The notes beneath the pieces were generated by a model. The model ran no database searches. It was not told where the DNA came from and saw only the letters and a program-made list of their open reading frames with translations. A DNA stretch of 15,108 nucleotides from Candidatus Spyradosoma merdigallinarum (GTDB lineage: Bacteria > Verrucomicrobiota > Verrucomicrobiia > Opitutales > UBA953). Below are positions 1 through 6,784 of the stretch, one piece after another. The stretch is from positions 1 to 15,108 of the forward strand of contig DVOG01000128.1 in NCBI GenBank assembly GCA_018713755.1, written 5' to 3'. The translations under genes were made by a program, and so were the position numbers. Every line of letters begins with the position of its first letter. Position 1 is the stretch's first letter.

Positions 1-68
1 GGAGAAAGCGCCGCGCGCGCCGCCGCCATTTCGCGGCGCAGCCGCGTCTTTTCCGGAAGCGGATTCAT
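1..68 (-). CDS. Probable 5-formyltetrahydrofolate cyclo-ligase, N-terminus only
   Basis: The reverse strand opens an ATG at 68 and stays open to the window edge, giving 22 residues that start MNPLPEKTRLRREM and end with AAARAALS. The LRREM...R.ALS pattern is typical of the first helix of 5-formyltetrahydrofolate cyclo-ligase, which uses ATP to turn 5-formyl-THF into 5,10-methenyl-THF. Its start codon overlaps the stop of the thioesterase gene upstream as ATGA (positions 68 to 65), which argues for a real, translationally coupled gene. Only the N-terminus is visible, so the family call rests on a short match from memory and could be wrong. The gene continues leftward outside the window. Confidence 0.5.
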   Translation of the reverse strand, partial: MNPLPEKTRLRREMAAARAALS

Positions 69-469
69 CGCGCGAACGCCGCCGCCAGTTTTTCGAGGAA
101 AAAATTCGGCGGGCGGACGGCCGCGCCGGCGCGGTTCATGAATCCGTGCACGGTGCTGCCCGTCGCGAGCAGCGTGTCCCCGCGCCGCACTTCGTAGTCG
201 ATGCGGATGCGCGCGCGCGGGAACGCCTTCATCATCGCGCGCACGGAAAGCTCATCGTCGTATTTCGCGGAGACGCGGTAGGAAATCTGCGCGTCGACGA
301 CGGGCAGCAGCCAGCCGGCGTCCTGCATTTCGCGGTAAGGCAAGCCGACTTCCGCGAGCAGCTTCGTGCGCGCGATTTCGAACCACGGAAAATAATTGGC
401 GTGATAGACGACGCCCATGGCGTCCGTCTCGGAAAAGCGGACCCGCACCGTTGCTGTTGTTTCGATCAT
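65..469 (-). CDS. ybgC: Acyl-CoA thioesterase, YbgC/4-hydroxybenzoyl-CoA thioesterase type (hotdog fold)
   Basis: The product is 134 residues, the usual length for a single hotdog-domain thioesterase. Near the N-terminus it has the family signature ETDAMGVVYHANYFPWFE: Asp16 is the expected catalytic residue, with His23 and Asn25 beside it. The family hydrolyses short acyl-CoA or aroyl-CoA thioesters in the cytoplasm; YbgC proteins are often tied to the Tol-Pal envelope system, but no tol gene is present here. I chose the start at 469 because the domain begins at once (MIETTATVRVRF); a longer open frame upstream to 808 has no family resemblance and runs antisense into rubrerythrin. Its stop overlaps the next start (ATGA), suggesting a two-gene operon with the folate gene. 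Substrate cannot be deduced. Confidence 0.85.
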   Translation of the reverse strand: MIETTATVRVRFSETDAMGVVYHANYFPWFEIARTKLLAEVGLPYREMQDAGWLLPVVDAQISYRVSAKYDDELSVRAMMKAFPRARIRIDYEVRRGDTLLATGSTVHGFMNRAGAAVRPPNFFLEKLAAAFAR

Positions 470-647
470 GTTTCGGCTGCCCTCGAGTTTGTGCGTTTTT
501 CGTTCGGAGAAGAGGCGCGTTCCCGCGCGTTCGGCGGGAACGGTGAGCGCATTGTTTTCCCTCGCGCGGAGAAAGTCAACGCGCAAACGCGCGGGAACGC
601 GAAAGCGGAGCGGGGTTTTCCGCGCGCAAGATTTTTTCTCGGAAAGC

Positions 648-676
648 TTGAAAAAGAGAAAGGGAACGGGCAAAAT
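648..676 (+). promoter_or_regulatory. Candidate sigma-70 promoter of rubrerythrin
   Basis: TTGAAA at 648-653, a 17-base spacer and CAAAAT at 671-676 lie about 58 bases before the rubrerythrin start. The -35 matches consensus in five of six positions and the -10 in four of six. The spacer holds a GGGAACG motif copy. A similar TTGTCA/CAAAAT pair precedes the lipoprotein gene at 12516. This is prediction by eye only. Confidence 0.35.
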
Positions 677-734
677 GGAAGCATTCCAAAATTCATCCAT
701 TTCTTCAATCCCATCAAACGAAAGGCAAACGAAC

Positions 735-1310
735 ATGAAATCCCTGAAAGGCACGCAGACGGAAAAGAACCTCATCCACGCATTCGCGGGCGAATCGCAG
801 GCGCGCATGCGCTACACGTATTTCGCGAGCAAGGCGAAAAAGGACGGCTTCGTCCAGATTGCGGACATCTTCGAAGAAACCGCGAACCAGGAAAAAGAGC
901 ACGCCAAGCGCTTCTTCAAATTCCTCGAAGGCGGCATGGTCGAAGTCTCCGGAAAATTCCCGGCGGGCGTCATCGGCTCGACGGCGGAAAACCTGAAAGC
1001 CGCGGCCGCCGGCGAGCACGAAGAATGGTCGGCGGACTATCCGGCGTTCGCGGACGTCGCCGCTCAGGAGGGCTTCCCGGAAATCGCGGCGGTTTTCCGC
1101 AACGTCGCCGTCGCCGAGAAGCAGCACGAAAAGCGCTATCTCGGGCTGCTCGCCAACATCGAAAACGGCACGGTCTTCAAAAAGGACGGAAAAGTCTGGT
1201 GGCGCTGCCGCAACTGCGGCTACATCTGCGAAGCGTCCGCGGCGCCGACGCTGTGCCCGGCGTGCGCGCATCCGCAGGCTCACTTCGAGCTGCTCGCGGA
1301 AAACTGGTGA
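735..1310 (+). CDS. rbr: Rubrerythrin
   Basis: This 191-residue protein has the two-domain build of classical rubrerythrin, a cytoplasmic non-haem iron protein that reduces hydrogen peroxide in anaerobes. An N-terminal ferritin-like four-helix domain (about 1-145) carries the expected diiron ligands Glu20, Glu53, His56, Glu94, Glu97, Glu128 and His131. A C-terminal rubredoxin-like domain has two CxxC pairs (Cys158/161 and Cys174/177) for a single FeS4 iron. The ATG at 735 is chosen because the family N-terminus MKSLKGTQTEKNL begins there; the 297-residue extension upstream has no family character. No Shine-Dalgarno is visible (leader GGCAAACGAAC). The gene stands alone with a candidate promoter and a strong terminator. 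It contains no copy of the GGGAAC motif that fills the rest of the window, and its codon choice (GGC, GTC, CCG) looks typical of a highly expressed gene. Confidence 0.97.
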   Translation: MKSLKGTQTEKNLIHAFAGESQARMRYTYFASKAKKDGFVQIADIFEETANQEKEHAKRFFKFLEGGMVEVSGKFPAGVIGSTAENLKAAAAGEHEEWSADYPAFADVAAQEGFPEIAAVFRNVAVAEKQHEKRYLGLLANIENGTVFKKDGKVWWRCRNCGYICEASAAPTLCPACAHPQAHFELLAENW

Positions 1311-1337
1311 TTCCCTTCGGAAGTTTTCCGGACTGAA

Positions 1338-1383
1338 AACGTTCCCGCGCGGAGGCTTTTCCTTCGGCGGGAACGTTCTTTTT
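1338..1383 (+). terminator. Intrinsic terminator of rubrerythrin built from an inverted motif pair
   Basis: AACGTTCCCGC (1338-1348) pairs perfectly over 11 bases with GCGGGAACGTT (1367-1377), followed at once by CTTTTT (1378-1383). The two arms are opposite copies of the iterated octamer. The position 27 bases after the rubrerythrin stop fits its transcript end. Confidence 0.85.
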
Positions 1384-1385
1384 CC

Positions 1386-1430
1386 CGTTCCCGCGGCGCG
1401 CGCGGGAACGCGGTTCGTTCTGTTCTTTTT
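1386..1430 (+). terminator. Second motif-pair hairpin, possible backup terminator
   Basis: CGTTCCCGCG (1386-1395) pairs perfectly with CGCGGGAACG (1401-1410) over a five-base loop. A T-rich stretch ends in TTTTT at 1426-1430, but it is separated from the stem by about ten bases, so termination here is less certain than at the hairpin just before it. Confidence 0.5.
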
Positions 1431-1462
1431 CCCGCGCGGCTGTTATTTTTTTTTCGAAACAC

Positions 1463-2434
1463 ATGAGTTCCCCCGCATCCATCGTCAATCCGCACTGGCC
1501 CGAAGCGTTCTGGGACGTTTCGGGCGCGTTCGTCAATGACCGCGAACTGCTGCTTTTCCACGACTTTTTTCTCCAGTTCGCGGGCGTGAAGCTGCTGAAG
1601 CTCGTGCACGGCTCGCCGCTTTTTCTTTGGAACAGCGGCCGCGTGATGCAACACGCGATATGCACGCCGGAGCAGATGCGCAACGCCGGGAACGCCTACG
1701 CGCGGCGCGAAATCGCCGTCGATCTCACGTTCTCGAATCACCTGATTCGGAAGGAGCATTTGTCCGACCCGACCGGGAACGCGCTGCTCGCGTTTTTCGA
1801 AAAGCAGAACCCGACCGGGAACAACGCGGTGATTTGCGCGTCGGACGCGCTTTTCGAGCACATCGGGAAAAACTATCCGAAGCTGCGCCGCGTCTCCTCC
1901 ATTCTGAAAGTCACCGTGGAAAACGGGCGCGGGAACGCGGACTATTACCGCCGCCTCGCCGAACGCTTCGACAAGGTGATGATTCATCCGGACGATTCCG
2001 TGAATTTCGCGATGCTCGAAAAACTCGAAGACAAGGACCGCTACGAAATCCTCGTCAACGAATACTGCATCCGCGGCTGCAAAATTCGCCCTTGGCACTA
2101 CAAATATCTTTCCTCGCTGGCGCTGAATTATTTCGGACACGTCGACGAAAAGTTCAACGAACGCTGGAAAGTCAACGGCTGCTCCGACCTGAACGTGCTC
2201 GTTCGCGATCCCGAACGCAACGTCGCCGCGCTCACGCAGGAGGAAATGCGCCGTCTTTACGACATGGGCTTCCGCAAATTCAAAGTGCAGGGCCGCGGCA
2301 TGCTCAACGGCGCCGGCGTGCTCTTCGACCTGCTTCGCCTCGCGCTGCGGACGGACGTTCCCGGCGAAAACTTCATGCAGCGGCTCAAGCTGCAGTTCCT
2401 CGAAGCGACGGCCGCCGCGAACCCGCAAATCTGA
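1463..2434 (+). CDS. U32-peptidase-like (UbiV/TrhP-type) protein, first of a tandem pair
   Basis: This 323-residue protein has no signal peptide or membrane segment. It resembles U32-family TIM-barrel proteins: a segment ending HPDD.......LEKLED (about 175-190) is followed by YEILVNEYCIRGCKIRPWHY, which matches the family pattern of VN..C...C..R..H. Cys202, Cys206 and His212 stand out, with Cys240 further on. In characterised relatives (UbiV, TrhP) cysteines in this area bind a 4Fe-4S cluster and the proteins act in hydroxylation of ubiquinone or tRNA, so an Fe-S protein is plausible. The true substrate is unknown, and the family call is from motif resemblance only. Seventeen A-rich bases separate it from a clear paralogue downstream, so the two are probably co-transcribed. 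The start at 1463 is the first ATG after the double hairpin; no Shine-Dalgarno is visible. Confidence 0.5.
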   Translation: MSSPASIVNPHWPEAFWDVSGAFVNDRELLLFHDFFLQFAGVKLLKLVHGSPLFLWNSGRVMQHAICTPEQMRNAGNAYARREIAVDLTFSNHLIRKEHLSDPTGNALLAFFEKQNPTGNNAVICASDALFEHIGKNYPKLRRVSSILKVTVENGRGNADYYRRLAERFDKVMIHPDDSVNFAMLEKLEDKDRYEILVNEYCIRGCKIRPWHYKYLSSLALNYFGHVDEKFNERWKVNGCSDLNVLVRDPERNVAALTQEEMRRLYDMGFRKFKVQGRGMLNGAGVLFDLLRLALRTDVPGENFMQRLKLQFLEATAAANPQI

Positions 2435-2451
2435 AAAAAAAAAGAAACGTC

Positions 2452-3570
2452 ATGAGCAACATTCCCGCTCCGTCAAATTTCATTTCCCTCGCGCCGGACG
2501 CGGCGAAGGCTTCCTCCGCGCCCTTCGTCGGCATCGCCGCGCCGCGGGAAAAAAAGCTCGCCGTGCTCGCCGACGAAGATTTTCCCGAAGCGCGCTGGAA
2601 CCTCGGCGGATTTTTTCTCTACGACAACGTCCGCCGCGTGCTTCACGACTTCGTGCGGCAGCAGTTTCTCCGCGAAAACACAATCGCGGAAACGCACGGC
2701 GCGCCGCCCTGCGCGTGGACGCTCGACTGGTTTCAAAGCCGCCCGCTGACGCCGCCGAACGAAATCGCCGCGATGCTGAAAACCGTCGCCGACAAGCCGA
2801 CGACTTTCGTCCTGCAGCTGGACAATCCGGACGTTCCCGCGGAGCGGCTGAACGACGCCGTCGGGAACGCGCTGCTGACCTTCGTCGCGCGGATGCCGCG
2901 CGGTGCGGTTTCCGTCGCGTCGGAAAGGCTCGCGGAACACGTGCGCGGGAAATTCCCTTCGCTGCAGCTCCGCGCCGGCGTCAATAAAGTCATCGCGGAA
3001 CGCGGACGCGGGAACGCGGATTACTACCTCGACGCGGCGAAGAAATTCGCGGTCGTCGCCGTTCATCCGGACGACGTTTTCGACGCTGCGCTGCTCGAAA
3101 AGCTCGCGGGAACGGCGGGCGCGGACAAATTTGAGATCACGGTCAACGACACGTGCCTGCGGAGCTGTCCCGCGCGGGAACGCCACGTCGCGGCGCTGGC
3201 GGGCATCCGCTCCGACCCGTGGAACGCGGATCTGCTCCGGGAGCGCCACCGTCTGCTCGCCGAAGCGAAGTGCGAGCAGGTTTGCGGGCGTCCCGCCGAC
3301 GCCGGCGCGTTCCCGCGCGCCGCGCTGCTTTCGCGCGAAGAGCTGAAGGCGGTCTACGCGCTCGGTTTCCGCCGCTTCCGCATCCAGGCGGAAACGCTGC
3401 GCAGCGAAATTTCGTTTTTCTGGTCGGCGCTCGGCTGGCTGTTCACGGCGCGTCCCGAGCGCTGGCACCACATGGGGCTGATCGCCACGTCGCTGATCAC
3501 GAGAGTCACGCCGCCCGTTCCCGCGCTTCAGAGCGGGCTTTCGCCGTTCGTCAAAAGAAAATACGACTGA
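2452..3570 (+). CDS. U32-peptidase-like protein, second of the tandem pair
   Basis: The 372-residue product is a paralogue of the protein encoded just upstream: both contain DAVGNALL or DPTGNALL, then GRGNADYY, HPDD, LLEKL and VN..C...C..R..H in the same order. Here the cysteines are Cys235 and Cys239 (CLRSC), His245, and a second CxxxC at Cys274/Cys278 (CEQVC), four candidate ligands for one Fe-S cluster; the first copy has only three cysteines in this part. The N-terminus is about 45 residues longer than in copy one. The start at 2452 follows the upstream stop by 17 bases in a purine-rich leader without a clear Shine-Dalgarno. Function is unknown; a role like UbiV or TrhP (Fe-S dependent hydroxylation) is an inference from the fold family. 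The stop codon lies inside the terminator hairpin that serves the convergent infC. Confidence 0.5.
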   Translation: MSNIPAPSNFISLAPDAAKASSAPFVGIAAPREKKLAVLADEDFPEARWNLGGFFLYDNVRRVLHDFVRQQFLRENTIAETHGAPPCAWTLDWFQSRPLTPPNEIAAMLKTVADKPTTFVLQLDNPDVPAERLNDAVGNALLTFVARMPRGAVSVASERLAEHVRGKFPSLQLRAGVNKVIAERGRGNADYYLDAAKKFAVVAVHPDDVFDAALLEKLAGTAGADKFEITVNDTCLRSCPARERHVAALAGIRSDPWNADLLRERHRLLAEAKCEQVCGRPADAGAFPRAALLSREELKAVYALGFRRFRIQAETLRSEISFFWSALGWLFTARPERWHHMGLIATSLITRVTPPVPALQSGLSPFVKRKYD

Positions 3571-3589
3571 GGAAAAATTTCCTCAGTCG
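3551..3589 (-). terminator. Intrinsic terminator of infC, possibly bidirectional
   Basis: CGACTGAGGAAA (3564-3575) and TTTCCTCAGTCG (3578-3589) form a perfect 12-base stem. Read on the minus strand the stem is followed by TATTTTCTTTTGA, a good U-rich tail for infC. On the plus strand the tail (CATTTGCC) is poor, so termination of the U32-like pair is less certain. The last codons and the stop of the plus-strand gene are in the stem. Confidence 0.75.
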
Positions 3590-3596
3590 CATTTGC

Positions 3597-3614
3597 CGTT
3601 CCCGCGCGGGAACG
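3597..3614. repeat. Perfect 18-base palindrome made of two facing motif copies
   Basis: CGTTCCCGCGCGGGAACG is its own reverse complement: one CGTTCCCG and one CGGGAACG octamer joined by CG. It lies between the infC terminator hairpin and the infC stop. It has no T-run of its own. Confidence 0.8.
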
Positions 3615-3617
3615 CAT

Positions 3618-4298
3618 TCATTCCTCGGCGGGAACGTCTTCGTCTTCGCCGAGCGCGTCGTCTTCGACCGGGACGGAATTGTGGACGAGGCGACGCTTCG
3701 CCTGCGCGACCGGCGAAAGCATCGCCGTAATCGTGCGCCCCATCATTTTGGGCTTGCTGTCGAGCACGCCGATGTGCGCCACCGCGTCGATGAGCCGCTG
3801 CACGGCCTCGAAGCCGAACTCGGGATGCTCGAGTTCGCGGATGCGGAACATCAGCGTGACCTTGACCTTGTTCCCGTTGAACAGGAACATCTCGGCGCGG
3901 CGCACTTTGACCATCAGGTCGTGCTCGTCGATGCGCGGACGCATCTTCACTTCCTTCAGCTTCGTCGCCGACTGCTTCTGCTGCTTCTGCTTCTTGGCTT
4001 CCTCGTAAAGATATTTCCCGTAATCCACGATGCGGCAAACCGGCGGCTGCGCGTTCGGAGCGATTTCGAGCAGATCCAGCTCATGCGCCTTGGCGAGCGA
4101 AAGCGCGGAGGACGTCGCCATGACGCCGAGCTGTTCGCCGCGCGGACCGATGACGCGGACTTCGGGAACGCGGATGCGCTCGTTGCGGCGGGGACCCATG
4201 TCCCGGCGGTTTTTGTTGCGGTTGTTGTACGATCCGCGGTTCTGCTGACCCGGACGGGCGGAATTGCTGTTCCCGCCGAACTGCTTCGGAGCTGCCAT
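3618..4298 (-). CDS. infC: Translation initiation factor IF-3
   Basis: IF-3 binds the 30S subunit, blocks premature 50S joining and checks start-codon/initiator-tRNA pairing. The 226-residue product shows the N-domain from about residue 39 (NERIRVPEVRVIG, GEQLGVM), the highly conserved linker start EIAPNAQPPVCRIVDYGKY, a lysine-rich linker, and the C-domain with HDL, KVKVTLMFR, and PKMMGR. It is longer than the usual 170-180 residues: about 38 Asn/Arg/Gly-rich residues precede the N-domain, and an acidic tail (EDDALGEDED) follows the C-domain. The start is the ATG at 4298, with an in-frame TGA directly before it, so the rare AUU/AUC start used by many infC genes is not used and no longer version is possible. 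No Shine-Dalgarno is seen. rpmI and rplT, which usually follow infC, are absent; the gene ends at its own terminator. Confidence 0.97.
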   Translation of the reverse strand: MAAPKQFGGNSNSARPGQQNRGSYNNRNKNRRDMGPRRNERIRVPEVRVIGPRGEQLGVMATSSALSLAKAHELDLLEIAPNAQPPVCRIVDYGKYLYEEAKKQKQQKQSATKLKEVKMRPRIDEHDLMVKVRRAEMFLFNGNKVKVTLMFRIRELEHPEFGFEAVQRLIDAVAHIGVLDSKPKMMGRTITAMLSPVAQAKRRLVHNSVPVEDDALGEDEDVPAEE

Positions 4299-4510
4299 TC
4301 AGTTTGTCTGATTTTGAGAAACGAAAAATAAATGCGAGTGTCAAAAATTTTGTCCCGAAATCCGCCGCGATTCAATACTTTTCCTCGCTCGCGTTCCCGC
4401 CGCGGATCCGGCGACGCGCGAGCGATAAAAGCTCGCATTTCCCGGGAGAAGCGCGTAAATTCTGCGTTCACGTTTCACAAGCAACAACCCTAAACCCCAC
4501 CTCAAAAAAA

Positions 4511-5662
4511 ATGGACATCAAGGAATTCTTCCGGTCTCGTTTCAACGTCGATCCCGCCGCCGTCGCGCAGGCTCCGGGCCGTCTCGAATTCATCGGCAAC
4601 CACGTCGATTACAACAAAGGGCTCGTGATGGGCGTCGCCATCGACAAGCACATTTCCGTCGCCGTTTCGCTGCGCGACGATGACGAAATCCGCATGGCGA
4701 GCGCCGGGCTGAACGCGGAAGGCGCGGTTTCGCTCGGGAACGTCAGCCTGCAGAGCGGCGCGCAGTCGTTCATGAACTATCCGCTCGGCGTCTTCGCGAT
4801 GTTGCGCGAAGCGGGACTGAAGGCGGAACGCGGCTTCAATCTCGCCGACGCGTCGACGGTGCCGACGGGAGCGGGCGTCAGCTCGTCCGCGGCGATCGAG
4901 CTCGCGACCGCCTACGCGCTGTGCAAAATTTACGATTTCCCGCTGTCGAAAATCGACATCGTGCGCACGGGCCGCAAGGCGGAAAACGTTTTCGTGGGCA
5001 TGCCCTGCGGCATTCTCGACCAAGGCGTTTCCGGCTTCGGCGAAAAAGACGCGATCGTGCGCATCGACTGCAAGACGGAAGAATTTTCCGCGCTGCCCAT
5101 TCCCGCGGGAACGGTGTTCTGGGTGTTCAACTCGATGGTGAAGCACGCGCTCGTCGCCGGAGACTACGCGAAGCGCCACGCGTCCTGCATGGCGGCCGCG
5201 GAAACGCTCGGAAAATACGATCCGAAAATCCGCTGCCTCGCCGACGCGACGCTTTCCGCGGCGGAAGCCTGCCGCAGCAAGCTTTCCGAAGAAGATTTCA
5301 AGCGCGCCGTTCACGTCATCAACGAAAACGCGCGCGTCGTCGAGATGGAACACGCGCTCGCCGTCGGAGACCTCGCCGCGGTCGGCGACCTGCTGAAGGC
5401 GTCGCACGCGAGCTCCCGCGACTGGTTCGAAAATTCCTGCCCGGAAATCGATTTTCTCGTCGAAGAGCTCAGCGCTCAGCCGAACGTTTACGGCGCGCGG
5501 CTCAGCGGCGGCGGATTCGGCGGAATCGCCATCGCGCTCGCGAGCGAAGCGTTTTCCGAAGCGCAGGCGGAAAAAGTCGCCGACGCTTTCGAGGCGAAAT
5601 TCGGCAAGCGTCCGAAATATTTCCAGACGAAAATCGGCGAAGGCGCCGGGCTCGTCGCCTGA
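4511..5662 (+). CDS. galK: Galactokinase-like GHMP sugar kinase
   Basis: Galactokinase phosphorylates alpha-D-galactose at C1 with ATP, the entry step of the Leloir pathway. The 383-residue protein has the three GHMP motifs: substrate motif APGRLEFIGNHVDYNKG (about 21-37), the ATP loop VPTGAGVSSSAAIE (117-130), and the C-terminal GARLSGGGFGG. MPCGILDQ places the likely catalytic base at Asp170. The signature is unusual: canonical galactokinases read GRVNLIGEH.DY, whereas here it is GRLEFIGNH.DY, so the sugar-contacting Glu is replaced by Asn30 while Arg24, His31, Asp33 and Tyr34 are kept. The substrate may therefore be galactose or a related sugar. The ATG at 4511 follows CTCAAAAAAA with no Shine-Dalgarno; the ORF extension upstream to 4304 is not family-like. 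It stands alone, divergent from infC, with a terminator downstream. No other Leloir gene is in the window. Confidence 0.85.
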   Translation: MDIKEFFRSRFNVDPAAVAQAPGRLEFIGNHVDYNKGLVMGVAIDKHISVAVSLRDDDEIRMASAGLNAEGAVSLGNVSLQSGAQSFMNYPLGVFAMLREAGLKAERGFNLADASTVPTGAGVSSSAAIELATAYALCKIYDFPLSKIDIVRTGRKAENVFVGMPCGILDQGVSGFGEKDAIVRIDCKTEEFSALPIPAGTVFWVFNSMVKHALVAGDYAKRHASCMAAAETLGKYDPKIRCLADATLSAAEACRSKLSEEDFKRAVHVINENARVVEMEHALAVGDLAAVGDLLKASHASSRDWFENSCPEIDFLVEELSAQPNVYGARLSGGGFGGIAIALASEAFSEAQAEKVADAFEAKFGKRPKYFQTKIGEGAGLVA

Positions 5663-5694
5663 CGTTCCCGCGACGGTTTTCCTTTTTTCTCGCA

Positions 5695-5727
5695 TCCGCG
5701 GCGTTTCGGCGCCGCGGACTTTTTTTT
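5695..5727 (+). terminator. Intrinsic terminator of galK
   Basis: TCCGCGGCG (5695-5703) pairs with CGCCGCGGA (5710-5718) over a six-base loop, followed by C and eight T (5720-5727). It lies 32 bases past the galK stop. This one does not use the iterated octamer. Confidence 0.8.
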
Positions 5728-5749
5728 CCGCGAGGAGAACCGCGCGAAG

Positions 5750-5785
5750 AAAAAAAAGACGCTCCCGCCGCTGCGCGGGAACGCC
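5750..5785 (-). terminator. Intrinsic terminator of usp, possibly bidirectional
   Basis: On the minus strand GGCGTTCCCG (5785-5776) pairs with CGGGAGCGTC (5767-5758) through ten positions, two of them G-U, then eight T follow (5757-5750). On the plus strand the same stem is followed by CTTTTT, so it may stop both ways. One arm is a motif copy, the other a GCTCCC variant of it. Confidence 0.65.
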
Positions 5786-5824
5786 TTTTTCTCCGGAGAA
5801 ATCCGTTCCGTGCGCGGGAACGTC

Positions 5825-6679
5825 TCAGCGGAACATCACGACGGGAACGAGGCAGCGGCGCACGAGCTCCGTCGTCGTGCTGCCGATGATGAACTGCCGG
5901 ATGCGGGAATGCCCGTAGGCGCCCATCAGCAGCGCCGTCATTCCGTTTTCGACGACGTATTGCTCGATCGCTTCGCCGGGCGCGCCGGAAAGCGCCTGGC
6001 AAATCGGGACCTTGTCCGTGCCTTTGAAGAACGCCTCGGCGTCGATGAGCAACTTCGCCGCGTCGGATTCCGCACCGGGCTTGCCGACGCTGACGATGTG
6101 GATTTCGCTGCTCGGGAACGCCTTCGTGTTCGCGATCCAGTTGAGCGCCTTCGTCGCGCTGGCGCTCCCGTCGTAGGCGAGGAGAATTTTTTTCTGCTCG
6201 ATGAATTTTCTGTTGGCGACGAAGCACGGCAGCTTGGACGCGCGAATCACGCGCTCCATGTTCGAACCGAGCTGCCCTTTCGCCAAATTCGCGTTTTCGC
6301 CGCGCTTGCCCAGCACGATGAAATCGATGTTCCCGCGCTGGTTTTCGAATTCGTCGATGCAGTCGACAAGCAGCCCGGAGCGGTGCTCGAACTCGACGTT
6401 CCCGGCGATGCCGGCGTCGGCGAACTGCTTTTTCACGTATTCGCCGATGACCTTCGCCTTGCTGTTTTCGATTTCCTTGAGCTGCGCCGTCAGCCCGAGA
6501 TAGGGCTGCGTGCCGAGCGTTCCGCCGAAATCGGCGATGAGCGGCGTTTCGTATTGCCACAGCTCGGAAACGTAAAGCGCGGTGACTTTCGCGTCGAGAT
6601 GCTTGGAAAGCCACACGGCGTACTGCGTGCAGACCTGTCCGTAGCTGGAACCGTCGATGCAGACGAGAATATTCTTCAT
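5825..6679 (-). CDS. Universal stress protein, tandem UspA domains
   Basis: The 284-residue cytoplasmic protein is two UspA domains in tandem. The first (about 1-155) starts MKNILVCIDGSSYG and ends with a GxxG...GS ATP-binding loop (GKRGEN...GQLGSNMERV). The second (about 162-284) starts KKILLAYDGSASATKAL and ends GAYGHSRIRQFIIGSTTTE, a good match to the G-x2-G-x9-G-S/T nucleotide-binding pattern. Proteins of this type bind ATP and aid survival in stress and growth arrest; a specific role cannot be read here. The start at 6679 has one of the few clear Shine-Dalgarno sequences of the window, AAAGGA at 6688-6693, eight bases from the ATG. A perfect TATAAT lies upstream, so it is probably transcribed on its own although gpsA ends 105 bases before it in the same direction. 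Confidence 0.93.
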   Translation of the reverse strand: MKNILVCIDGSSYGQVCTQYAVWLSKHLDAKVTALYVSELWQYETPLIADFGGTLGTQPYLGLTAQLKEIENSKAKVIGEYVKKQFADAGIAGNVEFEHRSGLLVDCIDEFENQRGNIDFIVLGKRGENANLAKGQLGSNMERVIRASKLPCFVANRKFIEQKKILLAYDGSASATKALNWIANTKAFPSSEIHIVSVGKPGAESDAAKLLIDAEAFFKGTDKVPICQALSGAPGEAIEQYVVENGMTALLMGAYGHSRIRQFIIGSTTTELVRRCLVPVVMFR

Positions 6680-6732
6680 GCGGGGAATCCTTTCGTTTTG
6701 CGGGGTTATGTGCGGGGTTTCTTCACCGTTTT

Positions 6733-6738
6733 ATTATA
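6733..6738 (-). promoter_or_regulatory. Candidate -10 box of usp
   Basis: The minus strand reads a perfect TATAAT here, about 53 bases before the usp start, which leaves a leader of roughly 45 bases with AAAGGA near its end. No convincing -35 box is seen at 16-18 bases upstream (only T-rich TTTTCTTTC), so a supporting factor or another sigma is possible. Confidence 0.5.
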
Positions 6739-6784
6739 CGCGAAAAACGCCGCGGCGAAAGAAAATTTTCCGCGCGGGAACGCC

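Noticed and set aside
1627..3570. A 647-residue frame that would fuse part of the first U32-like gene to the second
   Set aside because: The part before 2452 is the Arg-rich out-of-frame reading of the first gene, which has its own good protein in another frame.
4311..4344. A perfect minus-strand TTGACA (4344-4339) before infC, with CAAAAT at 4316-4311
   Set aside because: The gap is 22 bases, too long for a normal promoter, and at 17 bases only TTTCTC is found; I could not place a promoter with confidence.
6740..6784. A terminator for gpsA before the usp promoter
   Set aside because: Only a weak five-base CGCGG/CCGCG stem with a long loop could be drawn, so it was not listed.
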